DNA of 64,000 bases from Alkanindiges illinoisensis (GCF_004377485.1 NZ_SNTY01000006.1:1-64000); one strand, 5' to 3'; positions 50,796 to 59,810 are shown, counted from the first letter of the stretch. Numbers and translations: made by a program. The notes: generated by a model from the letters alone, not told the origin.

Positions 50796-51105
50796 CGTGA
50801 TAATTTCCTCTTTAACTGGCTAAGCCTGTGAAGTGTTTATTTAACGGTGATAAGCGCTGGGCCAAAAACATGTTAATTAATCAGCGTCTTCATATCTGGT
50901 CACTATTTACTCAACGCTGAATTAATCTTTACCTAATTAGCTATATGAGACACCAGTGTCGCAAGGTCTTGCGCTCAGGCAGATGAGGCATATATGCCGC
51001 AAGGCGAAGCGGCACTGCTAACCTGAGTTACTTAAGCAGAAGCTTGCCTCTTGCGCCTGGATGAAGCAATGCGTGCTGATACTTGCTACTCAGGCACATG
51101 AGACA
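50796..51105. other. Hairpin-rich gap between lrgA and lrgB
   Basis: About 310 bp without a gene. The right two thirds consist of module 1 (50949-51027) and the degenerate spacer before module 2; the left part must contain any separate promoter for lrgB. Confidence 0.5.
50949..51027. repeat. Hairpin module 1
   Basis: Consecutive palindromes: GACAC-CA-GTGTC (50949-50960), CGCAAG-GT-CTTGCG (50960-50973), and an outer pair CTCAGG (50974-50979) / CCTGAG (51022-51027) enclosing GGCATATATGCC (50987-50998) and GCCGC...GCGGC (50996-51013). Confidence 0.85.
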
Positions 51106-51157
51106 TTAATGTCGCAAGGTCTTGCGCTCAGGCAGAGCGGTGCTCTGCTTACCTGAG
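51102..51157. repeat. Hairpin module 2
   Basis: Same order as module 1: GACATTAATGTC (51102-51113), the identical CGCAAGGTCTTGCG (51113-51126), and the outer pair CTCAGG (51127-51132) / CCTGAG (51152-51157), here enclosing GCAGAGC-GGT-GCTCTGC (51132-51148). It encodes the last 17 codons of lrgA. Confidence 0.85.
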
Positions 51158-51525
51158 CTCATCCAGCGTTTGGCCATTTGTGCATAAAGCCATAGGGGCA
51201 GCAGGGTGCTAAATACCAGAATAAATAGAAACCACGGCAGCTCTTTGCCCAGATGCGCCAGCATGATGATGGCACCTGCTGAAATAGGCAAAAAGGCAAA
51301 GGCACTTTCTTTCATAATATGCGTGTTGGCATCCAGCATACGAATGGGCAAGGGTTTAATCTTGCGCCACAGCACCAGAATTGCCAGCAATAACAGCAAA
51401 CCCACTAAATTGCCAAGCTCAGGATGCGCAAACAGACCCATTAACCAGACACAGCTTTCCCGCACCAGCACAATCAGGCTTAAAGTGGCAAGCAATGCTG
51501 GCCAGTCATATTTATTCCATAGCAT
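51106..51525 (-). CDS. lrgA: LrgA/CidA-family membrane protein with repeat-encoded C-terminus
   Basis: 139 aa from ATG 51525, with AGG eight bases upstream; the longer frame from TTG 51639 adds an unsupported stretch. Four membrane helices: WPALLATLSLIVLVRESCVWLMGLF, LGNLVGLLLLLAILVLW, ESAFAFLPISAGAIIML and LPWFLFILVFSTLLPLWLYAQ, the LrgA/CidA pattern with F-(I/L)-P-x-S/A-x-G before the last helices. It is holin-like; with LrgB it modulates autolysis or exports small acids. The final residues GKQSTALPERKTLRH and the stop codon lie inside hairpin module 2, so the native C-terminus was replaced or extended by the repeat. Confidence 0.75.
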   Translation of the reverse strand: MLWNKYDWPALLATLSLIVLVRESCVWLMGLFAHPELGNLVGLLLLLAILVLWRKIKPLPIRMLDANTHIMKESAFAFLPISAGAIIMLAHLGKELPWFLFILVFSTLLPLWLYAQMAKRWMSSGKQSTALPERKTLRH

Positions 51526-51659
51526 GATATCGCCTAAAGTAAACGGTAAAACTGGAGTGACCCAATTAATCCCAGCGGTAGCATAGCGCTCCAACACAAT
51601 CAGTGCTATTCCACCATTTGCTAATAAACCACATGCCAATAAACAGTTTAGCTAAATAC

Positions 51660-51752
51660 TAGACTTCTTTCATAAGTTGTACCAACTCGCCTTCGACAGG
51701 CTCAGGCAGCGTTGGTTGAGCTTGTCGAAACCAGACTTATGCAAGAGATCTA
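51660..51752 (-). mobile_element. 93-bp MITE-like element, copy B
   Basis: Perfect inverted copy of 48607-48699, located just upstream of lrgA and between lrgA and hflX. See copy A for its internal structure. Zero differences over 93 bp imply recent movement or gene conversion. Confidence 0.85.
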
Positions 51753-51817
51753 CTATACCTAAGCGTATCAACATATTGATTAAGATTAGAGCTGGGGTTA
51801 ATGTCCGGGAGCACAGT

Positions 51818-53299
51818 TTAAGAGGATGAACACGGCTTTTCCAGCGGATGCGCTAAGGCATCATCGGATTGACCTGCTTGCTCCTGCGTTATTAATGAAT
51901 GGTTTTCATCATCAAATTCAAACGCAAGTTCTGGGTCATCACTGGGCTCAAATTGCGCTTGCTCAGCCGAAGTTTGCTCAAAATGTTCCAGTGGTCGCTC
52001 AAGCAAAGCAGCTTGATGTGGTGGCAATACCTCGCGCGGCAAAAGCTGTGCCTTGCCAATCAACTGCTGGAGCTGATCCTGTGCCAGATGAACCTGAAGC
52101 ACGCTATAGCCATTGTCCAGCGTTTGCTCGTTTCGCACCACATTGAGCTGATAAAGCTGGTTGCGCAACTTGCCCGCACTGGCCGGCAGGGTGAGTTCAA
52201 AGTCATGCAGCTGACCCATCAGGCAGGTTTGTACTGCCTGTTTTAGCAGGTTGATCCCGGCGCCAGTATAAGCCGACACATACACCCGGTCTGGCTGGTT
52301 AGGTGCGGCTTCAACCAAACGGGGTTCATCGCCACTGGCATCAATTTTGTTATAGACCCGTAGCACCGGCACATTGTTGCCAATTTCCTTGAGCACGGCT
52401 TCAACCGCTTCAATTTGCTCGTGCATTTCCGAGCTGTTGGCATCAATCACATGCAGCAATAACGAGGCTTCCAGCGTTTCTTCCAGCGTGGCGCGAAAGG
52501 AATCAACCAGTGAGTGCGGCAGATTACGCACAAAGCCCACGGTATCAGCCAGCACGACGGTGCCAAGGCCATCCCATTCCAGACGGCGCAAGGTGGGGTC
52601 AAGCGTGGCAAACAACTGGTTAGCCGCATAGACATCGCTGTTGGCCAGCTTGTTAAATAGCGTGGACTTGCCAGCATTGGTATAGCCCACCAGTGAAATG
52701 GTTGGCACATCAGCTTTCTGGCGTGCAGCACGACCCTGACTACGGGTTTGCCGTACTTTTTCCAGTCGTTCCTTGAGCTGGGTGACCCGGATTCTCAGCA
52801 GGCGGCGGTCGGTTTCCAGCTGGGTTTCACCGGGGCCACGCAAGCCAATCCCGCCTTTTTGCCGCTCAAGGTGCGTCCAACCGCGTACCAGACGACTGGA
52901 CAAATGTTCCAGCTGGGCCAGTTCTACCTGTAACTTGCCCTCATGGGTACGTGCGCGCTGGGCAAAAATATCCAGAATCAGGCCAGTGCGGTCAATGACC
53001 CGGCACTGCATGACCCGCTCAAGGTTACGTTCCTGTGCTGGTGTCAGGGTGTGGTCAAAAATGACCAGATCAATCTCATCACTCTGAACGCGAGCGGCAA
53101 TTTCCTCAGCCTTGCCACTGCCAATAAACAGCTTGGGGTCAGGGCGCTGGCGGGAACCAGTGATCAAGTCAACAATATCAGCGCCGGCAGACTGGGCCAG
53201 CAGCTTGAATTCTTCAACATCCAGTTCTTCAAGCTGATACACGCTCATGTGAACCAGCAATGCCCGTTCACCGCCCTGATGCCGCTCAAAATATTCCAC
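51818..53299 (-). CDS. hflX: Ribosome-splitting GTPase HflX
   Basis: 493 aa from GTG 53299. This start gives VEYFERHQGGERALLVH, aligning with the normal HflX N-terminus; the TTG at 53320 is less likely. The N-terminal HflX domain (about 1-175) includes LIFGSGKAEEI-like DPKLFIGSGKAEEIAARVQ, IFDHTLTPAQERNLERVMQCRVIDRTGLILDIFAQRARTHEGKLQVELAQLEHLSSRLVRGWTHLERQKGGIGLRGPGETQLETDRR. The GTPase domain has G1 GYTNAGKST, G3 DTVGF and G4 NKID. The C-terminus is extended and acidic. It rescues stalled ribosomes after stress. hfq, its frequent neighbour, is not visible here. Confidence 0.96.
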   Translation of the reverse strand: MEYFERHQGGERALLVHMSVYQLEELDVEEFKLLAQSAGADIVDLITGSRQRPDPKLFIGSGKAEEIAARVQSDEIDLVIFDHTLTPAQERNLERVMQCRVIDRTGLILDIFAQRARTHEGKLQVELAQLEHLSSRLVRGWTHLERQKGGIGLRGPGETQLETDRRLLRIRVTQLKERLEKVRQTRSQGRAARQKADVPTISLVGYTNAGKSTLFNKLANSDVYAANQLFATLDPTLRRLEWDGLGTVVLADTVGFVRNLPHSLVDSFRATLEETLEASLLLHVIDANSSEMHEQIEAVEAVLKEIGNNVPVLRVYNKIDASGDEPRLVEAAPNQPDRVYVSAYTGAGINLLKQAVQTCLMGQLHDFELTLPASAGKLRNQLYQLNVVRNEQTLDNGYSVLQVHLAQDQLQQLIGKAQLLPREVLPPHQAALLERPLEHFEQTSAEQAQFEPSDDPELAFEFDDENHSLITQEQAGQSDDALAHPLEKPCSSS

Positions 53300-53430
53300 G
53301 TATGAATTGACCTGTAGCAAGAAAATAAGAAGCAGCTATTTTAAGCAATTTTGTGGTGGTCTGCTGCATTATTTGTGTGATCTTGGCAAGCGCAGGTCAT
53401 GCGTTGACGCTGTATTAACAGGCTATTAAT

Positions 53431-53592
53431 TTAAAAACTGTTAAAACCATTCATCAGTAATACTGTACTGCCAGATAGCAAAATCAGTGTGCCGATAAAA
53501 TAGCGAAACCAGCAGCGAAACAGGCGTGACATGGTGGGTGCTCCGGGTTTTACAAGGGGCGGCAAAACAGCAGTTTTAGGGTTCATATACAT
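53431..53592 (-). CDS. Small single-pass membrane protein downstream of sodA
   Basis: 53 aa from ATG 53592, with AGGA eight bases upstream and 19 bp after the sodA stop. Sequence: a Pro-rich cytoplasmic start (NPKTAVLPPLVKPGAPT), a basic cluster (SRLFRCWFR), one membrane helix (YFIGTLILLSGSTVLLMNGF). It could be co-transcribed with sodA. Family not recognised; the good ribosome site and orderly composition favour a real gene. Confidence 0.5.
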   Translation of the reverse strand: MYMNPKTAVLPPLVKPGAPTMSRLFRCWFRYFIGTLILLSGSTVLLMNGFNSF

Positions 53593-53611
53593 ATCGGTGT
53601 CCTGTGCAGGG

Positions 53612-54226
53612 TTAAGCATCAAGTGCCGTTTGATAGCGCTGGGAAACTTCTTCCCAGTTGATAACATTATAAAAAGCACCAATATAGTCAGGTCGGCGGT
53701 TTTGATAGTTCAGGTAATAAGCGTGCTCCCATACATCTAGCCCTAAGATGGGCGTATTGCCGTGCATTAGTGGGGAATCCTGATTGCCAGTATTTTCTAC
53801 AATTAATTGTTTATCAGGCGTAACACTCAGCCATGCCCAGCCGCTGCCAAACCGACTTAACGCTGCCTTGGTAAATGCCGCTTTAAAAGCATTAAAACCA
53901 TCCAGATTAGCTTCAATAGCCTGTGCCAATATGCCTATAGGTTGTTCTGCTGCATCAGGCTGCATGACAGTCCAGAACAGCGAATGATTGGCATGGCCGC
54001 CACCGTTGTTAATAACCGTGTTGCGGAGTTCGGCAGGAATTTCATCAATACGCGATACCAGTTCTTCAACCGTCAGCTTTTCCCATGCTGTGCCTGCAAT
54101 GGCGGCATTTAGGTTATTAATATAAGTCTGATGATGCCTAGTGTGATGGATTTCCATGGTTTTGGCATCAATGTGCGGTTCTAATGCATCGTAGGCATAA
54201 GCCAAGGTAGGAAGGTGATAGGCCAT
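53612..54226 (-). CDS. sodA: Superoxide dismutase [Mn/Fe]
   Basis: 204 aa. The metal ligands of Mn/Fe SODs are visible: His in [17 protein letters not shown], His in [11 protein letters not shown], then Asp and His in [19 protein letters not shown]. The manganese type is indicated by [11 protein letters not shown] and the outer-sphere Gln in [10 protein letters not shown]. No signal peptide, so it is cytoplasmic. It dismutates superoxide to oxygen and hydrogen peroxide. A perfect Fur-type palindrome overlaps its promoter, suggesting repression by iron and use when iron is scarce. A small membrane protein follows 19 bp downstream. Confidence 0.94.
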   Translation of the reverse strand: MAYHLPTLAYAYDALEPHIDAKTMEIHHTRHHQTYINNLNAAIAGTAWEKLTVEELVSRIDEIPAELRNTVINNGGGHANHSLFWTVMQPDAAEQPIGILAQAIEANLDGFNAFKAAFTKAALSRFGSGWAWLSVTPDKQLIVENTGNQDSPLMHGNTPILGLDVWEHAYYLNYQNRRPDYIGAFYNVINWEEVSQRYQTALDA

Positions 54227-54286
54227 AATCAGTTCTCATGCAGTGCTGGTTTATCCGAAAGAATAAATAATTAGCTGCATTAATAC

Positions 54287-54320
54287 AAATGATAATTATT
54301 ATCAAATAAGTTAAAGTCAA
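54287..54320 (-). promoter_or_regulatory. sodA promoter with overlapping Fur box
   Basis: TGATAATTATTATCA (54290-54304) is a perfect 15-bp palindrome matching the core of the Fur box. On the minus strand TTGACT (54320-54315) is a good -35, and the Fur palindrome covers the -10 position (AATTAT or TAATTA at 16-17 bp spacing), as expected for iron repression of a manganese SOD. Confidence 0.75.
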
Positions 54321-54471
54321 TTGCTTATGTATCCAATCCACTGCTAGCAAGTTGATTTCTAAATCACCGGGCATAGTCATTCATTTTTTTAGCCAGAAAA
54401 TATGGCACTATACGGTGGTCATTTTAGTTAAATGCTAAGCAGGCGGGTCACCGCTTTTAGCGATAAGTCAG

Positions 54472-55311
54472 GTGAAAACGTTGAATTTATTTCCGTCCCA
54501 GATTCCTTTTGTTTCATTAAAGCAATTTAAGCAGTTAAAGGTTAAGGGCCAATTGACGCTTAGGCAGTTAAAACATATGACTGCCTTGCTTAAAGTGATT
54601 AATGAAGGTTTTGGACTGGCGTTTCGGGAAGGTGCCTTCAGCCAGCCCAACCAGCCAAAACATACGCGAATGGTGCGCTATTTTTGCCGTCGCCTGTGCG
54701 AGGCGCTGGATATTGACGTGACGGTTCATGCACCGATGCCTGTTGAGCATGCATTGTGGGTTAGCAATCATGTGTCGTGGCTGGATGTGGCAGTGATTGG
54801 CTCGCAAACCCGGATTTTCTTTCTGGCCAAGGCAGAAATCCAGAACTGGCCCGTATTTGGCAGGCTGGCACAGGCAGGTGGAACGCTATTTATCAAGCGT
54901 GGTTCTGGTGATTCTGTGGTGGTTAAGGAACAGATTTCCGGATTTTTAAATCAGAAAATCCCCGTACTGTTTTTTCCAGAAGCCACCACCACCGATGGCC
55001 GTGCGGTAAAACGCCTGCATGGCAAGTTACTGGCCTCGGCCATAGCAACCCGGACATCCATTCAGCCCTTGGTGCTGTGCTATGTGAATGAGCAGGGGCA
55101 ACTGGATCAGGTTGTGCCATTTGTCGATGATAATGGTTTTGCGCCGCACTTGTTTCAGGTCTTAGGCCTTAAAAAAATACGGGCACATCTGATGCCATTG
55201 CCTGCAATTTCACCAGAAGGCCACGATGTGGAATCCTTAACGGCTGAATTGCATCGCCAGATGAGTGAAGGGCTGCTGGCATTGCAGCAGCAAGTGCTTC
55301 AGCCAGCATAA
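54472..55311 (+). CDS. PlsC-like 1-acylglycerol-3-phosphate acyltransferase
   Basis: 279 aa from GTG 54472. Acyltransferase motifs: block 1 LWVSNHVSWLDVAVIG (HX4D), block 2 LAQAGGTLFIKRGSGD, block 3 VLFFPEATTTDGRAVKRLHGKLL (the EGTT-type motif written EATTTDG), block 4 IQPLVLCYV. It esterifies lysophosphatidic acid or a similar acceptor in phospholipid synthesis. It has no clear membrane helix apart from the hydrophobic acceptor region. Given the EATTTDG variant it could be OlsA-like (ornithine lipid) rather than true PlsC. It is divergent from sodA. Confidence 0.85.
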   Translation: MKTLNLFPSQIPFVSLKQFKQLKVKGQLTLRQLKHMTALLKVINEGFGLAFREGAFSQPNQPKHTRMVRYFCRRLCEALDIDVTVHAPMPVEHALWVSNHVSWLDVAVIGSQTRIFFLAKAEIQNWPVFGRLAQAGGTLFIKRGSGDSVVVKEQISGFLNQKIPVLFFPEATTTDGRAVKRLHGKLLASAIATRTSIQPLVLCYVNEQGQLDQVVPFVDDNGFAPHLFQVLGLKKIRAHLMPLPAISPEGHDVESLTAELHRQMSEGLLALQQQVLQPA

Positions 55312-55414
55312 TCAGCATAATTAAGGTGATTTGTAGTAATAGAAAGCAGCGCTGCTAAAAATATGATTCAAGACAGCGCTTTAATTAAAGCCTAATGCTA
55401 TGCAAGCTTTAGGC

Positions 55415-57037
55415 TTACATATAACCATCCAGCGGCAGGTAAGACAGCATTTTCAAGCCAAACCGCTTGACCGGGCTAATATTGGGTTCTTGTGTATACA
55501 CCTTGATACCCGTGGGCGTTTTTTCTTCCCAGATAATATTGCCGCGTTCATTAAGACGTACCCGGTAGGCAATATTCATAATCGCGCTGTCCAGATCTTT
55601 GGAAACCTGTGTCGCCAGCGTTGGGCTATCGAGAATAACGCCAATTTCGGTATTTAAATTGGCCGAGCGTGGGTCAAAGTTAAATGAACCAATAAAAGCC
55701 TGCTGGTTGTCGAATGCCATCATTTTGGCATGCAAACTGGCGTCGCTGCTATCACCAATACCACTGCTCTGTGGATTTGGCGTGTCATCAGCCAAGGCAC
55801 TTAAATGATTCTTTTTAGCCTTTCGCTTGCCATTGGGTTTGGACTGAGGCAGGAATTCATACAGCTCAATGCCATTTTCCAGCAGTTCCTTACGCCGTTT
55901 GGCATAAAACGCATGCACTACACCCACGTCATTGGCAGCATACGAGTTGGTGAGCACCCGTACCCGTACACCCTGGCGTTTCAGGTTAATCAGTGATTCA
56001 GTGCCCGTATCGGCAGGCACAAAATAGGCTGAAATAATATCCAGCTGCTTTTGTGGCTTGCCCACCAGATTCTGTAGCTGGAAGGTCAGGTGTTCGCTGC
56101 GTTTTGCATCTTTATTAATTTTTTCAGGTGAATCCTGCACCAGATGCACAGGCACCCACTGCATTTTTTCGTCACCGGACAGCCAGTTATCAAAATCGGC
56201 TTGTTCCCGTGTTAGGTTTAAATAGTTTTGTGCCGTACTGGTTGCTTTGTAATGTGCTAACTGGAAACGGAGTTGTTTTAAGTCAAGCTGGTGATCTTTG
56301 GCCTTAATCATCTGGCTAACCGGATAGGCCATTGGGTAGTTCCAGTAGTCGTCAAATGACTTGGCAACTTCGGGCACCACTTGACCCACCATCATCACAT
56401 CAATATCGGAAAACTGAAAACTCTCACCAGCATCATAATACTGGTTGCTGATATTGCGTCCGCCGACCAGCGCGACCTGAGTGTCAGCAATAAATGTCTT
56501 GTTGTGCATGCGATGGTTATTGCGGCTAAAGTCCAGTAAATAATTCAGCATGCGCCATTTGCGGTACACAAACGGGTTAAACAGGCGAACTTCCACATTC
56601 GGATGCTGATCAATTGCAAGTAGGCTGGCATCCAGATCGCCGGTATTATTGTCATCCAGCAGCAGACGTACTTTGACGCCACGATCTGCCGCACGCAGCA
56701 GGCCTTCCAGTGCCAGTGCGCCAACCTTATCGTTGTGCCAGATGTAATATTGCAGATCCAGACTTTTTTGCGCTTTTTCAATCAGCATTAAACGTGCAGC
56801 AATGGCATCAATCGGATCAATCAGCAAGTGATAGCCGGTTAACCCCTCATGCGCTGACTTACGGGTTTCAAACAGCTGGCCAAGCTGGGTATTACCAGTA
56901 TCAGAAATGTAATAACTGGGCTTGACCGGCATCCGTTCCGGCAGGCTGGAGCAGGCATACAGCAGAAAACCTAAGCAAAAAATGAACGCAAGCTTGAGCC
57001 ACTGGGAGAGAAAGCCTGAGGTCGTCTGGCGCTCCAT
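55415..57037 (-). CDS. Phospholipase D-family (cardiolipin synthase-like) lipoprotein
   Basis: 540 aa from ATG 57037, AGGA eight bases upstream. A lipoprotein signal (LKLAFIFCLGFLLYACSS) anchors it to the membrane. Two PLD HxKx4D motifs are present: MHNKTFIADTQVALVGGRNISNQYY near residue 195 and LHAKMMAFDNQQAFIGSFNFDPRSANLNTEIG near residue 445; the second continues with the GSxNxDxRSxxLNxE pattern of cardiolipin-synthase-type enzymes. Before them lies LDLQYYIWHNDKVGALALEGLLRAADRGVKVRLLLDD, usual for this family. It probably hydrolyses or transfers phosphatidyl groups at the periplasmic face. A charged insertion rich in Lys/Ser precedes the second motif. Confidence 0.88.
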   Translation of the reverse strand: MERQTTSGFLSQWLKLAFIFCLGFLLYACSSLPERMPVKPSYYISDTGNTQLGQLFETRKSAHEGLTGYHLLIDPIDAIAARLMLIEKAQKSLDLQYYIWHNDKVGALALEGLLRAADRGVKVRLLLDDNNTGDLDASLLAIDQHPNVEVRLFNPFVYRKWRMLNYLLDFSRNNHRMHNKTFIADTQVALVGGRNISNQYYDAGESFQFSDIDVMMVGQVVPEVAKSFDDYWNYPMAYPVSQMIKAKDHQLDLKQLRFQLAHYKATSTAQNYLNLTREQADFDNWLSGDEKMQWVPVHLVQDSPEKINKDAKRSEHLTFQLQNLVGKPQKQLDIISAYFVPADTGTESLINLKRQGVRVRVLTNSYAANDVGVVHAFYAKRRKELLENGIELYEFLPQSKPNGKRKAKKNHLSALADDTPNPQSSGIGDSSDASLHAKMMAFDNQQAFIGSFNFDPRSANLNTEIGVILDSPTLATQVSKDLDSAIMNIAYRVRLNERGNIIWEEKTPTGIKVYTQEPNISPVKRFGLKMLSYLPLDGYM

Positions 57038-57296
57038 GCGGAATATCCTATTCTTCAAGAAAATAATGGGTTAGTGAGTAAAAATCAGGGACACACAATC
57101 ATTAAACTGGTTGCGAAATGCTTACATAGTATAAGCACTGCTTGACTAAAATAAATGAATAAATGTGTGCTGCTAGAATAGAAATGAACAGGCTGTAATT
57201 CAATGGGTTTTGTGTTTACGTAACGCCATTTGGACAGAATTGAATTACCACCTGATACTGCCCCATAGCCTGGGGTTTTCAACCAGTGGAGAAATA

Positions 57297-58307
57297 ATGA
57301 CTGACCCTGCTTCAGTACAGATTATTTTTAATGGCATTTTTCTGCTTCTGGCAGTATATGCTGTAATCCGTGCGATTCATGGCTGCCGTCATTCCCTGAC
57401 TGTTTCGCCATTCAAGACCTTTATTTTATTATTTGTCTATTACGGGTTGTACCTGACCTTGCCATTTTTCTCATGGACGCTCTGGCAGTGGTCAACTGGT
57501 GTGCAGGATGCATGGCAAGCGGTACCGATGTTACTGCTGTCGGTTTTTTTAATTTATGCACGCTTTGTGGAGCCACAGATTCTGGTTGTCCGTCGCACCC
57601 CGGTACACTTGCATGATTCACCACCCTTGCAGGACCCCTTAAGGGTAGCCTTGCTGGCCGATATTCATGTGGGCCTGTTTTCCGGGCGCGCCCGTCAGTT
57701 AAGGCGCATTGTCAATCTGGTGAATCAGGAACAACCGGACTTTATCGTGATTTCCGGGGACTGGACTTATGAACCCAGTGACCAACTGATTAAAGACCTA
57801 AAAATTCTATCCGGTTTTAACGCACCGGCTTATTCAGTGCCGGGTAATCATGATGAGCAAATTCCGGGGCCACCTATTCAGCAGGTGCTCAAGGAAGGGC
57901 TTGAAGCTGCCAATATTATTCCCATTGAAGGGAAAATTATAGAAATGAATGAAATTCGCCTGATTGGGGTAGGGGATTTATGGGCGGGCAAGGCAGACAT
58001 GCAAGCCATGCCCGCATTGCCACAGGATAAACCCTGGCTCATTCTGGCGCATAACCCGGATACGGTGGCGCAAGTACCAGATTTACCCTATCGCCCCTTG
58101 ATGCTGTCAGGTCATACACATGGTGGACAACTAGAGTTACCGTGGCTTACGGATTATGTGCTAAGCCGGGTATCTTTGCTGGGCTTTAAAAAGGGCTTGT
58201 ATCAGGTTAAAAATGCACAGGTGTTTGTCACAGTTGGCACTGGGCTGGTGGGCATGCCTTTACGGTTTAGAACGCCGCCTACCATTGATATTTTGCATGT
58301 GCATTAA
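57297..58307 (+). CDS. Membrane-bound metallophosphoesterase
   Basis: 336 aa from ATG 57297, GGAG six bases upstream; the frame is open from 57210 without support. Three N-terminal membrane helices (QIIFNGIFLLLAVYAVIRAI, FILLFVYYGLYLTLPFF, VPMLLLSVFLIYARF) precede a calcineurin-like phosphoesterase domain with VALLADIHVGLFS (DxH), VISGDWTYEP (GDW), VPGNHDEQIPGP (GNHD), ILAHNPDTV and LSGHTHGGQLELP (GHTHGGQ). The group includes UDP-2,3-diacylglucosamine-like and YkuE-type enzymes; the substrate is not determined here. Confidence 0.88.
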   Translation: MTDPASVQIIFNGIFLLLAVYAVIRAIHGCRHSLTVSPFKTFILLFVYYGLYLTLPFFSWTLWQWSTGVQDAWQAVPMLLLSVFLIYARFVEPQILVVRRTPVHLHDSPPLQDPLRVALLADIHVGLFSGRARQLRRIVNLVNQEQPDFIVISGDWTYEPSDQLIKDLKILSGFNAPAYSVPGNHDEQIPGPPIQQVLKEGLEAANIIPIEGKIIEMNEIRLIGVGDLWAGKADMQAMPALPQDKPWLILAHNPDTVAQVPDLPYRPLMLSGHTHGGQLELPWLTDYVLSRVSLLGFKKGLYQVKNAQVFVTVGTGLVGMPLRFRTPPTIDILHVH

Positions 58308-58334
58308 CAGGTTTAGTGGGTCAACCAGTTCTGA

Positions 58335-59810
58335 TCAGTTCAGATAAATCACCTGATTACGGCCTGCTGCCTTGGCCTCATAGAGCGCTTGATCAGCATC
58401 GGACACAAGTTGGTTGGGCGTTTTATGCTGATTAAGCTGAGCTACCCCAACACTGACTGTCACCTGACGTGCTTCCCACCGGTGGTCAGCTACTTGTTCA
58501 CGGATGCGATGGGCAATGGGCAGGGCATCATCCATTGGTGTGTCCGGTAAAATAATCACAAATTCCTCACCGCCATAACGACAAGCCAGATCTGTTGTGC
58601 GCACTGCCTGCTGTAAAATAGCGCCAACCTGTGCCAATACATGATCACCGGTTTGATGACCAAAATCATCGTTAAAGCGCTTGAAATGATCCACATCAAT
58701 TAGCATGACCGTAAGCGGATGCTCATAACGGGTAGCACGTTGCCATTCCATTTTCAGGCGTTGTTCAAAGGCACGCCGGTTGGCAAGGCCAGTTAAGCTG
58801 TCGGTCAGGCTTAAGGCTTCCAGTTCTTCCATGAGCTTCTTAAGTTCCTGTGTGCGCCGCTCCACTTTTTTCTCAAGGTTAATGTTATTAAGTTCCAGCG
58901 CATGCTGTGCACGCTGGCGCAGTAGCTCCTGACCATGCTGGGCACGGGCCTGCCAGATAATCAGGCAGGATGACAGAAACAGGGTCAGGAAAATCAGCAT
59001 GGAAACTTCAAACTGGTTGTTGTACCAGTGCATCAGGTTGCCCTGACGGCAAAGCCAGCCAATGGTAATAAACACCAGAATCAGGGTGGGCAGCAGCCAG
59101 CGGACCATTTTGCTGCCCAGTGTTTGTCCAACGAACAGGCGCATAAAGCCGCGTTCGGCATGAATGAATATCAGCGCCACACTCAGCTCAATGAAGGCAA
59201 TGGCCGACAAGGGTGACAAAGGCACATAAAAACCAAAGCGGTACAGCTCACGTACCCCATAGGCATAACCAATCAATACCATGATGGCAGTCAGGATGAC
59301 CGGGATGGTAATAATACGGGCCAGGTTTAAGATGTGATAATTACGGAAGGTGAGTAAAAAAATACTTAGGCCATTTAAAATAAAATTAATGGCCGACAGC
59401 GGTGACATCCGGTTTGAAAATAGCTGATTGTCAGGATCATTCTGAACCAGCTGATTTTGAACCAGTAATGAATCTACATAAGGCAGATCAGTGCCGCTAA
59501 TATACTGGTAAGCCGTAATCAGCCCCATGCTAATCAAGATAAGCGACAGGATACGCTGAACCATCATGGCCAGCGGACGCCGGGTTAAGAATAGTACAAG
59601 TGCAATACTAGACAGAATAAAGCAGAATGCCGAGTTGGCCTTCATGGAAATGCCGGACGGGAATAACCAAGCCAGTATGCGGCTTTCACATAGCCAGCCA
59701 TATAACACCAGTATTGAGGGTAAACAAATCAGCAGCACTGTAATTTTAAGCAGGAAAATGCGCTCATCAATGTAGTGCAGATTAGGTTGCTGATGGGAAA
59801 GTTTAACCAA
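58335..59810 (-). CDS. Membrane-anchored diguanylate cyclase
   Basis: 491 aa from TTG 59810, preceded by GAGGA; an ATG would come only much later, so the TTG start is supported. About eight membrane helices (residues 20-310, from ITVLLICLPSILVLYGW onward) form a sensor-type region resembling MASE-like modules, followed by a coiled-coil (LNNINLEKKVERRTQELKKLMEELE). Next is a GGDEF domain with SLTDSLTGLANRRAFEQRLK, LIDVDHFKRFNDDFGHQTGDHVLAQVG, active site CRYGGEEFVIILPDT (GGEEF variant) and VSVGVAQLNQH. It should be catalytically active. No I-site RxxD: the position reads RTTD. Signal unknown. Confidence 0.92.
   Translation of the reverse strand: MVKLSHQQPNLHYIDERIFLLKITVLLICLPSILVLYGWLCESRILAWLFPSGISMKANSAFCFILSSIALVLFLTRRPLAMMVQRILSLILISMGLITAYQYISGTDLPYVDSLLVQNQLVQNDPDNQLFSNRMSPLSAINFILNGLSIFLLTFRNYHILNLARIITIPVILTAIMVLIGYAYGVRELYRFGFYVPLSPLSAIAFIELSVALIFIHAERGFMRLFVGQTLGSKMVRWLLPTLILVFITIGWLCRQGNLMHWYNNQFEVSMLIFLTLFLSSCLIIWQARAQHGQELLRQRAQHALELNNINLEKKVERRTQELKKLMEELEALSLTDSLTGLANRRAFEQRLKMEWQRATRYEHPLTVMLIDVDHFKRFNDDFGHQTGDHVLAQVGAILQQAVRTTDLACRYGGEEFVIILPDTPMDDALPIAHRIREQVADHRWEARQVTVSVGVAQLNQHKTPNQLVSDADQALYEAKAAGRNQVIYLN

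Noticed and set aside
51526-51639. TTG-initiated extension of LrgA
   Set aside because: The ATG at 51525 has a properly spaced AGG and gives the normal four-helix protein; the extension adds a non-conserved segment next to the MITE.
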